This document shows, in pieces, positions 8,946 to 19,832 of a stretch of 64,000 nt of DNA. Source of the DNA: Reticulitermes speratus (taxonomy: Eukaryota > Arthropoda > Insecta > Blattodea > Rhinotermitidae). Every line of letters starts with the position of its first letter. Position 1 is the stretch's first letter. The translations under genes and the position numbers were made by a program. The DNA is taken from positions 6,778,215 through 6,842,214 of the forward strand of contig JAJKFL010000006.1 in NCBI GenBank assembly GCA_021186555.1, in the 5' to 3' direction. Below the pieces are notes generated by a model. That model saw only the letters and a list, made by a program, of their open reading frames with translations, ran no database searches and was not told the DNA's origin.

Positions 8946-9574
8946 TTGATACATTTGTAGTTTGTCAGTAGTGTGCCTATAATAACCGAGACCTGAATGT
9001 TGAATTGCGGAGGAAGTATTAGAAATAATAAGTATATTTTTCTTTAAGTTGGCGTGGGAAGGTTGATAAAGTCATTCCTAATGCAAGATGTCGCGAGTAC
9101 ACACTACTTTGTCGCTGCATGTCGTGATGTTCGATTGTTATTGAGCATGATGCAGTTTGAAGTGTGTCATCCAAACTAGGGTCCACCCGTAGATCGGATG
9201 TCGATGTTTACAGTATGATGAACTGATGAAACTGCGTTTACCTTTTGTCGATTCTTGCACTGACTCCATCTGACTGGCAAACCGGTTTTTGCGAAAGAGA
9301 GAGAACAGTTTCGCGAGAGAGTCATACTTTGTTTTGAAGAACTGATGTACTATTTCTTGTATGAAGAGTGATAACAGCCAACACGATTAAGTCTGCCGTC
9401 CGCTAGCTGATGAACATAATTGTTTTATCCTTTGAAGTACAAATTTCATGTGACAGATATTTAAAAAACCCCAGTCGTCCCTTATACAATGCAGCCTTCA
9501 CTTCAAAGACTCGGTGTAGAGGGAAATAATCGCTGTGTATTCCGGGAATCATAGCGAGACGAATATACTGCGTG
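8946..9574. other. No recognisable feature
   Basis: Unique-looking, moderately AT-rich DNA; a purine-rich GAGAGAGA patch near 9297. Nothing supports a gene. Confidence 0.4.
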
Positions 9575-9652
9575 GGCAGAATTGCCGAGGTTTTTTAAAT
9601 GTTAAAGCAGGCGGTACGTTCAATAACCCATGTGATTTAAAGGGTTAAACGT
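9575..9652 (-). mobile_element. piggyBac-like MITE (family J), terminal fragment
   Basis: Inverse match to one end of family J: GTGGGCAGAATT, TTTTTTAAATGTTAAAGCAGG, a GGTACGT motif and the end AAAGGGTTAA near 9640-9650. Compare the complete copies at 19907-20127 and 32461-32688. Confidence 0.55.
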
Positions 9653-10296
9653 TTTCTGCACTGATATTCACATATGCGTGTTTCCTAAACGTTTCGTTTG
9701 CGGTTTTGTATGATTTTGATATTTATTTACTGCAGATAAGACTCATATAACGGGGAAGCGGATCCCTTTGAAGCAGTTTTTTTTACCGAATATATCATCA
9801 GCTTTAACATAAAAGACTGTACATTGTGCCTACCCACACATGTGTCTGTATCTGTATCTGTGAGTCTTTGTATGGTTTTCAAAGTAAACAGCTATTTCCG
9901 TAAATAGTATTAACCGGCTGGACTTTGTAGTGAAAAAAAAAGCAGTGTGTAACCTGTGAGAAAAGTACTGAGTTTTTGAATATAATGTAGATGTCCTTCG
10001 TGCTTGTGAGGGCTGCTTGTGACACGAAGTCTTTTCCTTAGACGAGTCATTAAGCATGTAGCATATCGGAAAATGTACACAAAGACGGTGACATTAAAGA
10101 AAAGTTGGCCAGTGTTTTGTATCATATATCATTTTTTTTTATAAGGGATGTAATTCATATTTTTATTTTCACTGCGATAAATTGATTGCTGTAATATGTG
10201 TACAGTTTACATGCAGTTGGTCACTGTTAGTGATACGTGTTTCACGTTGGCGATGAATGCATACAAAACAGGCAGTGTACGTATAACGTAATATTG

Positions 10297-10800
10297 AGGC
10301 GCGTTCGCGTAACCATTGTTGCCATGTGAAAGCAATATATATTACATATTCTGAGTGTGTGTCTGTAGCCTTAGTTATCTAACATGCAAAGCGCATGCGC
10401 CGTATTATATTGTCATCTGTGGCCTGTCGGCTGTACCGTATTTTTCCACATTATCTCATAAACGACACGATTTTCGGGAAAAAGTTATTGAACATAAAAT
10501 GTGTGTTTTGATTTTTTGTACACATTCTGTCTGAAACATTTCTCATTCTAAGAATTCGGCGAGATATTATCATAGATGTGCAGAGGTCTCCATGTAAAGT
10601 ACCCGTTATTGTTGTCAGATTTTAACGAAACTTAAATTTTCTCAACATATTTTCGAAAATATACGAATATCAGATTTCATGAAAATCCGTCCAGTGGGAG
10701 CCGAGTTGTTCCATGCGGATGGATAGACGTACGACGTACAGACAGACAGACAGACATGAGGAAGCTAATAGTCGCTTTTTGCAATTTTGCGAACGTGACT
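10297..10800 (+). repeat. Family G interspersed repeat, ~500 bp, copy 1
   Basis: Starts AGGCGCGTTCGC at 10297 and ends near 10800 with the inverse of a similar text (GCGAACGTGACT), so short inverted ends of about 12 bp are likely; a non-autonomous DNA transposon is the simplest reading. The same order of segments occurs at 25144-25653 (opposite strand) and 48290-48764: AACCATTGTTGCC, GCGCATGCGC (10391-10400), ATTTTTCCACATTA, GGCGAGATATTATCAT, GGGAGCCGAGTTGTTCC and a (GACA)n patch. No coding content. Confidence 0.8.
10391..10400. promoter_or_regulatory. GCGCATGCGC palindrome (NRF-1/ewg-type motif) in family G
   Basis: The 10-bp palindrome GCGCATGCGC matches the consensus core bound by NRF-1 (erect-wing in flies). 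It is kept in all three family G copies. Motif match only. Confidence 0.4.
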
Positions 10801-10854
10801 AAAAGCAGTGATAGTAGCCAGTGTGCACTGTTACTCTGTTAACCTATCAAGGGC

Positions 10855-11092
10855 ACTGCCCGCCTGTAGCGGCCCAGCGCCTCCCAGTTTTACGGATTTT
10901 CGTTTCTTGTTTGCAGAAATTTGGTACGACAAAATGGGCAGATCGCAAAATGTCTACCCAGACGGGACAGTACAGACTCAGAAGGGATGCAGACATCCTT
11001 GGCCCGAGCGGGATTCGAACCCATGATTCCAATGTTAGTTTTGTAAAAGAATAGCACACAGTTCCGACCGCTCGGTCATTGTGATCGCCTGT
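10855..11092 (-). mobile_element. SINE-F, tRNA-headed
   Basis: Minus-strand head with GACCGAGCGGTCGGAACTG (box A) and GGGTTCGAATCCC (box B, about 11012-11024), similar to a Ser/Leu-type tRNA; about 160 bp of body follow toward 10855. Only one copy is in the window, so the ends are estimates. A body after the B box and no acceptor pairing argue against a tRNA gene. Confidence 0.58.
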
Positions 11093-11357
11093 CAGTTGTG
11101 ACACATGCCGTAAGAAATTCAAGTATTTGCCTGACGTGTTTAATGTGTGCTTCTAAGTCTTGTTGCATTAGAGCGCAGTATTAGAACAATTAAGAGACGG
11201 GTACAGGTTGTGAAGCTTGTGCTGTGATTTGTTGTTGGTGTGTCTCAGGTTGATATACTGTAGATGAATACACAGCGGGTGTTTTTGTGGGATCGTGCTG
11301 CGTTGTTGGAGTGATGGCTTAGTACGTGGGACTGACGTTGAGAACCTCCCGCTATAG

Positions 11358-11975
11358 CAGCGGTACCGAACCTGTTATGTGTGTGACCCTAAAGTAGCAA
11401 ACGGTATGTGACCCGCGACACTACCATGTAAACGGCAATAGTCAGTGATATTAACTGTAAATGAACTGATACTAATGTCTTTTGTTGAACACTACATAAC
11501 ATTGCCTCTTATTAAAAAAATGTTAAAGTTTTAATGTTACTTGTCAAATCCAATATTTTTTGGGACAATATTAAATGCACAAAACACACAAGACACAAAT
11601 CTTTATTTAAATATCTCATACATGTGCCGGTTAGACAAATCATTTGCTTCTAAATACAAAATTTGTGAAACACTGAACATACGGAACGTGACATAAAATG
11701 AACGGAACAGTAATGTCAAAAATTTACTGACTGGAAAATTTAATACATGTGTAATTTATTTTAAATAGCGCTTATTACATTACTGACATTGAATTTAATG
11801 CAAAAAATAAAATTGAATAAATTTGTAATGTGCTGGACATGTGGATACTTTGCATGTAATTTGAACAAACACTTTTTTCCTTTTTTTTTTCTTTTCTTCT
11901 TCTTCTTCTTCTTCTTCTTCATAAAACCGTCTCGCGAACCTGATTTGGGTCGCGACCTGAGGTTGGAAACCACTG
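11358..11975. mobile_element. hAT-like non-autonomous element
   Basis: The left end CAGCGGTACCGAACCTG and the inverse of the right end (CAGTGGTTTCCAACCTCAGG) are alike, and both are followed by text near GGGTCGCGACC/GTGTGACCC; this is the familiar hAT end type 'CAGTGGTTCTCAACC'. The flanking octamers (11350-11357 and 11976-11983) match at only 5 of 8 bases. The interior is AT-rich with a (CTT)n tract at about 11890-11919. Confidence 0.55.
11890..11919. repeat. (CTT)n microsatellite with preceding T tract
   Basis: T-rich tract followed by about eight CTT units. Confidence 0.85.
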
Positions 11976-12511
11976 CTGTACAGCAGGCTTATTTGTAAGA
12001 GGTAAGAAAAGGCGGCCAATTTCGAAAATTTGCTACAAGACCCTGTAATATCTGATGTCGTTATCGACATAAGCAGTTGACAGTTTGTCTTAATGACAGG
12101 GTGTCACGTGTCGTGTAGGAACGCTAATGACCATGTAATTCAAGGCAGTAGAAGGAAGGCGGTGAAGGAAACACGGTTTGTGAAACGAAGCCTTGGATTT
12201 GAGAGCGTGTTCGTTAAACGGGTACATTGGTAGTGTAGGTACGTAGCAGAAGGCGTATTGGGTTTTGTGTAATAGATGGAATATGCGTGCAAAAACATGT
12301 TAAATTAGTCGTGTCCATAGAACTTCCCATAAAACGTCTTGCTGTCTTTGGAAGTGCCAATAGTGATTTCTTTGTGACCATGTAGAGTCTGCGCATTCGA
12401 CGTCATAGTTTTACAACTACAAGGCAACACGAAACAAATGCCTTCGAACCTGTAAGTGCACTCGCGGTATAATTCCAATAAAGGGGCCACCGGGTGGGGG
12501 GTGAATATTGA

Positions 12512-13250
12512 AGTTACGCAGTATTGAATCCAGCAAATTACAACTCAGTAATAAGTATTCATTTTTAACTTACGTCCCTGCAACATGTTTCGACCTCAAT
12601 AAGGTCATCATCAGGGAGGTAATATACGAAGGTATACAAGTGCAGCAAATTCTGTGAAAGATGTGCGTGTATAGTTATATACAATATTGTGGATTAAAAT
12701 TACTGAAATGATTAAAATATAAATCAGTCAATAGACAACTTACAATTCCGAATTTCACATTATATTCACCGTGAATTTTGTATAATTGACTAATTCACAC
12801 CAACAAATGCACAAAGACAAGTTATGGCATTAATTCCTTTATTAAAAGGTTACCCCAATGCGCATTTCGGCACTTCTATAATGCCATCATCAATTACAAT
12901 TCCGAATTTTATCTTCCATTGCCGAAAAACATACGAGTCAAATTGCATAAGATTTGCAGATGCCCAACAGGCAGAAACGATTTAGAACTTCAATAACACG
13001 AAGGAAAAATTATACCAGACAAATGCGGCTGTCTGGTATAGTTTGTGCAAAATTAATCAGGGCAGGTTTAATTGACAATGTTGTGTTTGACAATACACGC
13101 ACATCTTTGACAGAATTTGTTGTACTTGTGCACCTTGTATGTACCTCCCTGATTATGACCTTGTAGAGGTTCGAAACATGTAGCAGGGACATAATTGACA
13201 TGATTATTTATTACTGATTATGCAGTTTGTTAGTTCAAATGCTGTGTAAC
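12512..13250. mobile_element. Foldback element with hammerhead-like cores in both arms and middle
   Basis: Arms of about 200 bp (12512-12725 and 13043-13250) are inverted copies with moderate divergence; shared landmarks are TCCCTGC.ACATGTTTCGA, AGGTCAT.ATCAGGGAGGTA, AATTCTGTNAAAGATGTGCG. The left arm holds a hammerhead candidate on the minus strand (12570-12620); the right arm holds its inverse, with a damaged core (CTGATTA at 13149-13155). A third, degenerate core (TTGATGA..GAAA, minus strand) is at about 12850-12900. Confidence 0.68.
12570..12620 (-). ncRNA. Hammerhead ribozyme candidate HHR-2
   Basis: On the minus strand: CTGATGA (plus 12608-12614), stem II GACCT/AGGTC with loop TATTG, GAAA (12588-12591), minimal stem III, and a GTT triplet (12582-12584). 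Stem I pairs CCTCC with GCAGG with one internal mismatch. GTT is an allowed but slow cleavage triplet. The core is complete; the two-base loop in stem III makes it a poor monomer. Confidence 0.6.
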
Positions 13251-13275
13251 AAATCTATTCCACGGAACAGGGTTA

Positions 13276-13567
13276 AACGTAAAGCAACCCCATTACAGGC
13301 CTGGACAGGCCCTGAGGGTTCCAGGAGGTTGAGGCTCCCAGGTTTGAAGACTATCGGCACATGAAGGTGGTAAGGTTGTCAGCCCTACGCACCGGCCGCC
13401 TTTACCCCCCAGGAATAATCCTGATACTTATTTCTGTCAGAGGCTGAATCGACCCCAGGGCCATAGTGCGGCTGGAAGGATTATGTAAATGAAAAATTCC
13501 AATGACGCCATCGGGAATCGAACCCGCGACCTTCCGGCTTGTAGCGCAGTGCCTCAACCAACTGCGG
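13276..13567 (-). mobile_element. SINE-A copy
   Basis: Minus-strand copy: tail AGCAACCCCATTACAGGCC at 13278, body 'CCTGGGGG..' region near 13405, box B GGGAATCGAACCC near 13513-13525, and the head ending at ACCAACTGCG. The last ~15 bp of the head are lost. Confidence 0.85.
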
Positions 13568-13619
13568 GGGGTCTTCTACGTTTTGTCGTACTTTTTCGGG
13601 CTTAATAACGGGTCAGTCT

Positions 13620-13648
13620 GTCTGTGTGTGTGTGTGTGTGTGTGTGCG
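13620..13648. repeat. (GT)n microsatellite
   Basis: About 13 GT units. Confidence 0.9.
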
Positions 13649-13734
13649 TGCAAGGTGCCCAGTAAGCCACAAACGGATTACGCTGAAGGCAATACGACAC
13701 ACCTTCCTTCGGGCTGACCAGCTGTCTGAAGACT

Positions 13735-13890
13735 GCCGTCTTGTGGGATGTAACGGTGTATAGTGCGCGTGCTATCAGCTTCCGCCGCGGTGTAAAGGCG
13801 AACTTCGCTGTTCTGGGAGGTTACGCAGCGTTGATTGGTAGTTAGCGGAGTTTCGGGAGAACTTATCGGTCCCATCTTCAAGGGTTTGTT
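13735..13890 (+). mobile_element. Family K fragment (hammerhead-related palindrome family)
   Basis: Contains CTTCCGCCGCGGTGT and later GTTTCGGGAGAACTTATCGG followed by CCCATCTTCAAGGG, the same order as in 44310-44542 and 59119-59344. On the opposite strand the text TTGAAGATGGGACC...GAAAC is hammerhead-like but lacks a correct core. Confidence 0.6.
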
Positions 13891-14224
13891 GGTGTAAAAA
13901 TTTTTTATTTTTTATTTGCCATGGGGAGAGCATGGCTTGAAAGTGTTGGAAGACAGTATGCTGAGGAGAATAATGTAGTGGAAGGGCGTGGGAGGGGCAG
14001 GAGGCTGGAGAAGATCGCGTAAAGGGGTGGCTTGTAATTCATCGTGTAGCCGCGGTGGATGAGTTGGGTGGGGCATGGGGGGGAAATTTATGCAAGGGGT
14101 TGGTAGTTTAGACCGTTTGTGAGAGTGGCATTTACATGTGCATTAGAGAGGTGACGTTTGTGGATGAAGTGAATTGGTGTGGCTCTGGATAAGGTGCACT
14201 GACGGCCTGTTGTCCACACGGGTT

Positions 14225-14360
14225 ATGCGTGATTGCAGGCTTCCGCCGCGGTGTGAGATCTGCGCCCTTCTGGGTTTTGGAGACAATCTGTCGGTCCGAA
14301 ACGTCGGTTACAATGTACCAATCTACGCTGCGTAAGATCTCAAAAGAGCGCAGATCTCAA
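14225..14360 (+). mobile_element. Family K fragment
   Basis: CAGGCTTCCGCCGCGGTGTG followed by AGATCTGCGCCCTTCTGGG, TCGGTCCGAAACGTCGGT and AGATCTCAAAAGAGCGCAGATCT; the first block recurs inverted at 44516-44535. Confidence 0.5.
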
Positions 14361-14450
14361 CTTGCGGGTTGCATAACGAGAATTTATTGCTTAGCTGTGC
14401 TACTGTTACCTTCTGAATAGAGACCATGATCCATATATTCAGAGACGTAT

Positions 14451-14642
14451 ATAAATTTGTATGGAAGGATAGAAATGACGGGAAGACGAGGGAGAAGACG
14501 TAAGCAGCTGCTGGACGACCTTAAGGAAAAGAGAGGATACTGGAAATTGAAAGAGGAAGCACTAGTTCGCAGTCAATGGAGATCTCGCTTTGGAAGAGGC
14601 TACGGACCTGTCGTAAGACAGACTGCAGAATGAATGAATGAA
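14451..14642 (+). mobile_element. LINE-Y, 3'-terminal fragment
   Basis: Frame reads 'EGRIEMTGRRGRRRKQLLDD' and 'FGRGYGPVVRQTAE' then stop, followed by the (GAAT)n tail. Same end as 35641-35990, 43105-43200 and 57090-57276. The short tetranucleotide tail and this C-terminus suggest an RTE-like LINE. 5' truncated. Confidence 0.85.
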
Positions 14643-14644
14643 TG

Positions 14645-16615
14645 GTTTGAAGATGTAAGACGTTTGTAATGAGAGCCGAGCTAACTGGTGAAAACCTTTA
14701 CGCTGCTGTTGTGAGGTGCAGTGTTGTAAAACATTTCATATGACTCAGTTCCTGCTGGGACTGTACAGTTGCTGCCGCCTTGTCGGGCCGTTTGTGAGAA
14801 GTCGTCTGGTTAGTGCTGCCCCCTCGTGACGTAGCTAGTAGCTTTCCTCCGATCTTTGCCTCGACGCAGTCAGGCAGTCAGTGAGAGTTAGGCCGGGAAC
14901 AAAAATGGAGGTGTCGTGTTGCGCCTGTTGTGACGGACCAGGGGTGGTCATGGCGACTGATACTACTGCTGTTTGTATGTTAGATATGTCTCACTCCTTC
15001 ATTAGACTGCTTTCTGTTCTTCCCAGCTATCAGTTTTAAGTGTCTGATATAGTTTTGACTGAATGGTTACGTGTTTCAAGTATCAAAACGTCGGCTGTGA
15101 GCTAATAAATACCTTCACGACTGTAACTGTTGTCTTTCTGGCAGCTACGTCATCATAGTTACCTACGTCGGATGTGTCGTCAGTGTGTCACGTTGACGAA
15201 GTGTTGCTCTCTGCCGCCATGTTGCAATATGGCTCTTAACTTGTTTTGTTTTGCGAGGACTTCGTGCGTCAGGCTTGGTTGAAGGTGCTCAGGTTTAGTG
15301 TGAAGACAGTGTCGTTGCTTTGTCGTCGGAGTGATTCTCGCCATAACGAAGTAGTAGTTTTGTGGTTCGGGCCGGATTGTCAATATATGTGTCGTGTAGG
15401 TTACATGTGTGTGTGTGTGTGGGCAGGTGTGCGTACTGAACAGAGGATAGTTGGCAACGGGCTTTAGCTACTCAGCAGGCACTCTACACTCTGTGTAACC
15501 TATCCACCGGCAAGGAACGACATTATGACAGTGGTGGGCCAGTAAAGGAGAGCCGTTATTGAGGATCTGCAGTATTCTGCACCAAATTACGGTGTGTGTT
15601 GTAAAGAACAGTGTTTATTTGTGCTCATCGGACTGAGGTAACCTGACGGGTGCCTTGCCCAGTAGCGTGGGCGAGATTGAGGTCAGTGATTTTAGAAATT
15701 GGGTCGTCGGATGTGACGCGACGCCAGGCGTCCTTGTGCGATTGTGCGGGCAGTGTATAGTGTTGATGGAGTGAGTAGGAGGTATTTTCAACGTATCAGA
15801 AGTGAATCTGAAGTGCAGTTGATTGTATTGGTGTGATAAAAAAGTGTTCGGAAAACGAAGTGGCGTGTGGAAGGGTCACAACAAATAAATTTTTATGAAA
15901 GAAGATTGTGCTGGAAGGTTAAAACAAATTTTTTTTTCCTCCACTTAACATTGAATCAAGGTCACGGAGTTTGAAGTTGGCGTTCGCACTATGATGATCA
16001 CCTCATGTCCACAGCTGCTACACAAAATGCAGGGTAAGCTACCATTACTACATGTAAATAAATGATGTCACGTGGTAGCCCACACATACACTGCGAAATA
16101 TACGTATATGTATGGTTGTGTGTGTGTGTGTGGATATATGATCAAAAAATGGGCCGCTCGGTTTGCCCGCGTCATGCATAGTGTGTCAGAGTAGCACTGA
16201 TTGTTCATTGCATGTTCTTCGGAAATCGCAAGTGAGATCCCATTTTAATCTCCTTATTGGAGTATCTGATGCTTCATTTCTTACACAGTCATGTAGCCTT
16301 GAGTTAAGAGAACGAACAGTTTCAGTGTTCATAGGTACCTGCGCACAGGCATATAGTGCAGATTCTGTTCTAATTCATATTGTGTTGCTTATGATGCCGT
16401 GTAGTCTGGTAGGTGGCAACCCCCTTGCAGATAACGAACACCAGACTGAACGGCGTTATAATTGTGATGTGAATCTCCAAATGACCTCGTATGCCATGTA
16501 TTTTTTTGCAGTGTTTAGTTCTGTCAGCTTTAATGAAAAATTAAATTAATGGGAAACCTGTAGGAAGTAGGCCACAGTGTCCACGTGGGCGTATATGGCA
16601 GTTATGATATTATAA
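14645..16615. other. No recognisable gene
   Basis: Nearly 2 kb without an element that I can name. It has GT runs at about 15408-15421 and 16117-16131. The 128-codon frame at 16163-16549 is AT-rich and unlike any family I know; part of it ('MMPCSLVGG') resembles text seen in insect repeats. Confidence 0.4.
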
Positions 16616-16617
16616 TT

Positions 16618-16705
16618 TATCTTGTTGGAGGGTTTGGATTGGATTAATCTGGCATAGGACAGGGTCAAGTGGCGAGCTGTTATGAACACAGTTTAGAAAG
16701 AAGGC
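16618..16705 (+). mobile_element. LINE-X 3' fragment, eroded
   Basis: TTGGATTGGATTAATCTGGC, AGGACAGGGTCAAGTGGCG and GCTGTTATGAAC parallel 'GGACTGGATTGATATGGCTC', 'GGGACAGGTGGCGGGCTGTTGTGAA' in the copy at 6690-7205. Confidence 0.55.
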
Positions 16706-16977
16706 TGAATGCAGACTTAACAGTTTTATTGTAAAACAGTTCCGTCACGGTCATGGTGACCAGCATAAGGCAAAGCCCATGGGACAATTTATAAAGAAAG
16801 GTAGAATTGTACCTTCCTTTGTGTTATTGCAGGGGCTTCGCGTAATGATGGTCGCCATGAACGAAACATGCGGTGAAAGTATGTACAACGGAATTGTTTT
16901 AGAATGAAATTGTCGTATTTCATGTGTTTAGTTTGTAAACTGTGTCAGTGACACAACAACGGGATGTCTCTGTCAAA

Positions 16978-17085
16978 GACGGTAATGAACCTTCGGCTTG
17001 CTTAAAATGCGGGGAATTTCTTGCTTGGTTGACAACTGTTAACTTGTCAAGATGGACTCTGTTCCATGGAGTTAGACGCATCTGC
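16978..17085 (+). mobile_element. LINE-X 3' fragment
   Basis: GGTAATGAACCTTCGGCTTG, AAATGCGGGGAATTTCTTG, and 'GGACTCTGTTCCATGGAGTTAG' in parts match the 3' noncoding end of LINE-X. Separated by about 270 bp from 16618-16705; these may be one copy with an insertion. Confidence 0.65.
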
Positions 17086-17817
17086 AGCTCTTGCTTAGTT
17101 GGCGAGATTGCCAGAACGATACTTTTGTAACATATAATGCTGTGTAATAGAACTCGGTTCATTCGAGGATTTATAATGCATTTTGTACAAACAATATCGA
17201 AGTGTAACAAAGTCTCGATCAGTAACGTTATGAAGTCGTGCTTTTGTAATCATTGGAATGTCCTTGGGTTCTGGCCGAGTCGCCCTGGTGTGCACAATGC
17301 ATATAAATGTACCGTGTTTGTTGCTGTTCAGCTTAGAAAGAGAAACGCGAAACTAAGTTGGCTGTTACGAAACTAGAAATCTCGCACAACGTTGGAACAT
17401 AGATACACTGTTTCACGAGTACATAGACTGCTTCCCTATATCCTGCTGTGCAAATCAGATTGAAGTACGTTTGTGCTGCTTCTTAATTTAATATGCCCAG
17501 TGGAAAAACTATTTGAATGGGAAAAATCAATATTGCGGCCTTAAATGGAGCCTTGAACTTGGCGAGAACGCGGCCAGTACCATGGGTGTGGATACACGAC
17601 GTGATGTAGTGTAGTGTGTTGTGTGTTAATGTCACGTGTGTATCGGTACACACGTGACAGTAACACATTTTCGGGTTAATGGGATGTTGTAGATTGTGAT
17701 ATGCAGTCCACACAAACATGTGTGAATTGCATGCTGTTTACACCGTGCAGATGCTTACAGTTAGTACATCGACCAACTTATGCGCCCAATAAAATACACT
17801 CAGAAGCAAGTGTAAAT

Positions 17818-17860
17818 CTCCTACATGTTTCGGCATCGAGGTGCCATCATCAACGAGTTA
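17818..17860 (-). ncRNA. Hammerhead-like motif, core altered
   Basis: Minus strand: TTGATGA in place of CTGATGA, stem II GGCA/TGCC with loop CCTCGA, GAAAC, GTA, then GGAG. The first core base (C3) is T. Stem II is intact. Confidence 0.5.
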
Positions 17861-18076
17861 TTCTGAACAAAGGAGTACAAGGCCAGCACGCCAGTCTAGG
17901 TATTGTGTCGCCCATATTAAAATGATTAGAATATTAAAATTCTGAAACACGCAGAGTTAATAATCATAAAATTAATATTGCAATTTTATGTTTATTAACT
18001 TTGTGTATTTTAATAATTAAGGGCGACACAGTACCTAGATAGGCGTGCTGGCCTTGTACTCCTTTGTTCAGAATAA

Positions 18077-18117
18077 CTCGCTGATGATGGCACCTCGATG
18101 CTGAAACATGTAGGAGA
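18077..18117 (+). ncRNA. Hammerhead-like motif HHR-3
   Basis: CTGATGA at 18081-18087, stem II GGCA/TGCT (one G.T pair) with loop CCTCGA, GAAA at 18103-18106, minimal stem III and GTA at 18110-18112. Stem I has CTC/GAG with one mismatch next to the core. Confidence 0.52.
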
Positions 18118-18229
18118 TTTACACTTGCTTCTGAGTGTATTTTATTGGGAGCATAAGTTGGTCGATGTATCAATTTGTGAATTTATTTATCACCCCTTTT
18201 CTCACGTGTGTGATGATACGGATATACGA

Positions 18230-18460
18230 GCGTATGACTGCACCTGTCACATTGAAGACGAGACATAAGCTGAAGGTGTTTGGGAGTAGGGTACTCAGGA
18301 AGATGGTTGGGCCCAAGAAGGATGAGGTAACAGGGGACTGGAGAAGACTGCATAATGAGGAGCTTCAATGTCTGTACTGCTCACCCAAGTATTTTTTGGG
18401 TGATCAAATCAAGAAGAATGCGATGACGTTGAACACGGAAGGAAGGCGAATTTGAAGCCG
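18230..18460 (+). mobile_element. LINE-X coding fragment
   Basis: Frame with 'KLKVFGSRVLRKMVGPKKDEV', 'RRLHNEELQCLYCSP' corresponds to the 'LRVFENRMLRSIFGPKRDEV...RLHNEDLNDLYSTP' region at 6717-7019. The '[10 protein letters not shown]' region is corrupted and the copy ends near 18460. Confidence 0.75.
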
Positions 18461-19011
18461 CAAGGCTCGATGCCGGCGTGCTGCTGCGGCCGATTGTACA
18501 AGGATCATACCTGTTCATCCATCTCGTGACAACTTGTAGCAAGAACAATGTTCATTGTACTTCGCTCTGTCCGCAGTGCATGAACACGGTGGATACAGAC
18601 ACGTTAGCACGCAGGCTGATTCTCTAATGTGCTTCTCACTTGCGTATATAAGGAACTTGCTCTTCAACTCTGAAGGATGATCTCCAAAAATCTTGACTGA
18701 CAACATTTCATAATGCTAAAGCAGTCGATTGTTTTGTAAGTGCGACCGGCATACCTTACCTGGAAGTTGTGAGCTGTGATTTATGTTGTTGGGGGTCGTT
18801 GTCCTGTTCAAACATTACACTAAACCTAAGTATTTCGTCAGCAGATGGTCTTAGAATCTACGTAGATTGAAAGCACACGTAATTATTTTGTATATGCGGA
18901 CGGCTGTCACCGCTTTTAACCAGTTTGATTCTCTTTGATATGAAAGTAACCAGAATTGTTTTTGTGGTTTCCTCTTGATACATAATCGTGAAATAAAAAA
19001 AAAGCAAAGTT

Positions 19012-19290
19012 ATCCCTAGAACAGGCCATAAAGGCCCAGAGGGGGCGTAGAATATAGCTGTACTCTTTCTTTAACCTCGGCGCTATAGGTGGGTGGGCGG
19101 TTAACGCCACGCCCCGGCCGCTTTACCCCCGGGAAAGAGACCCAGTAGCCATTGTACAGGAAGCTTGGTGGGCCCCAGGGCTGGTCTGGATGAGCACGGA
19201 AAATCTCGCCTCCACCTGGATTCGATTCCCGGGCCGTTCGGCCCGTAGTGAGTGGCTGTACCGACTGAGTCATTCCGGCGTAATGTTGGT
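19012..19290 (-). mobile_element. SINE-D, well preserved
   Basis: Minus-strand copy: the 3' end begins with AAAGTTATCCCTAGAACAGG at 19005, then 'GGGGGCGTAG..AGCTGTACTC', 'CGGCGCTATAGG', 'CCCCGGCCGCTTTACC', 'GTGGGCCCCAGGGCTGGTCTGG' and a head with B box GGATTCGATTCCC and an A box 'ACTCAGTCGGTACAGCC' (minus strand). Confidence 0.82.
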
Positions 19291-19792
19291 TATTTCTTTG
19301 AAGGCACAGATTATGTCTCCTAGCCCATAAGTGGCTTGCACGGGTCACGTCGTTACAGTACGGAATGTTCGGAGCCCTAATCCTATCATTTGCCTTGTCA
19401 TTAGAAACGTGATTAGTCGTTCCAACAATTATGTGAGTGGGATTGATTCGTCTTGTTTATTTCCGCCATTCCCTAAACAAGCAGACTGGGCCCAACCTGC
19501 AGCTTAGCACAAACTTGGCTGCTAGTGGGAAATATGTCCTTAGTACACTACAATACACACAGTTGAAGTTAGGCGTGCCACATCGAGATGTGATCTGAAA
19601 CGGCATGTGCAAATACACAGTGCAAAATGTGCAATGTTTCGCACGTCTGCTGTGTACACTGAGAAGCGTTATTGCTATTAGGGGTCAGGGTGACCCACGG
19701 TGACATGTCCTTGCTGTCCGGATTGTCCAAATAGGGCGTGAAACAGGCAGATTTTTACGTTGTATGCGAGTTCGTATATACGTATATCTGTC

Positions 19793-19795
19793 GTT

Positions 19796-19830
<35 letters not shown>

Positions 19831-19831
19831 C
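19793..19831. repeat. (AC)n(AT)n microsatellite
   Basis: AC run followed by AT run, ending next to the pogo-like element. Confidence 0.9.
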
Positions 19832-19832
19832 A

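Larger units (their letters stand above)
17765..18173. mobile_element. Near-perfect palindromic (foldback) element with two hammerhead-like cores
   Basis: The two ~155-bp outer arms (17765-17917 and 18019-18173) are almost identical inverted copies, and weaker symmetry continues to a centre near 17968, so nearly the whole 409 bp can fold on itself. Each arm encodes the same pseudo-peptide in opposite directions, an effect of the symmetry. Each arm carries a hammerhead-like core (17818-17860 minus, 18077-18117 plus). Confidence 0.82.

Noticed and set aside
16163-16549. 128-codon plus frame as a small gene
   Set aside because: No family resemblance; a piece ('MMPCSLVGG') resembles repeat-derived text, and composition equals the surroundings.
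17701-18173. Two opposite-strand frames with the same peptide ('PTYAPNKIHSEASVNLLHVS')
   Set aside because: They mirror each other because the DNA is a palindrome; the peptide includes the hammerhead stem and is not a protein family.
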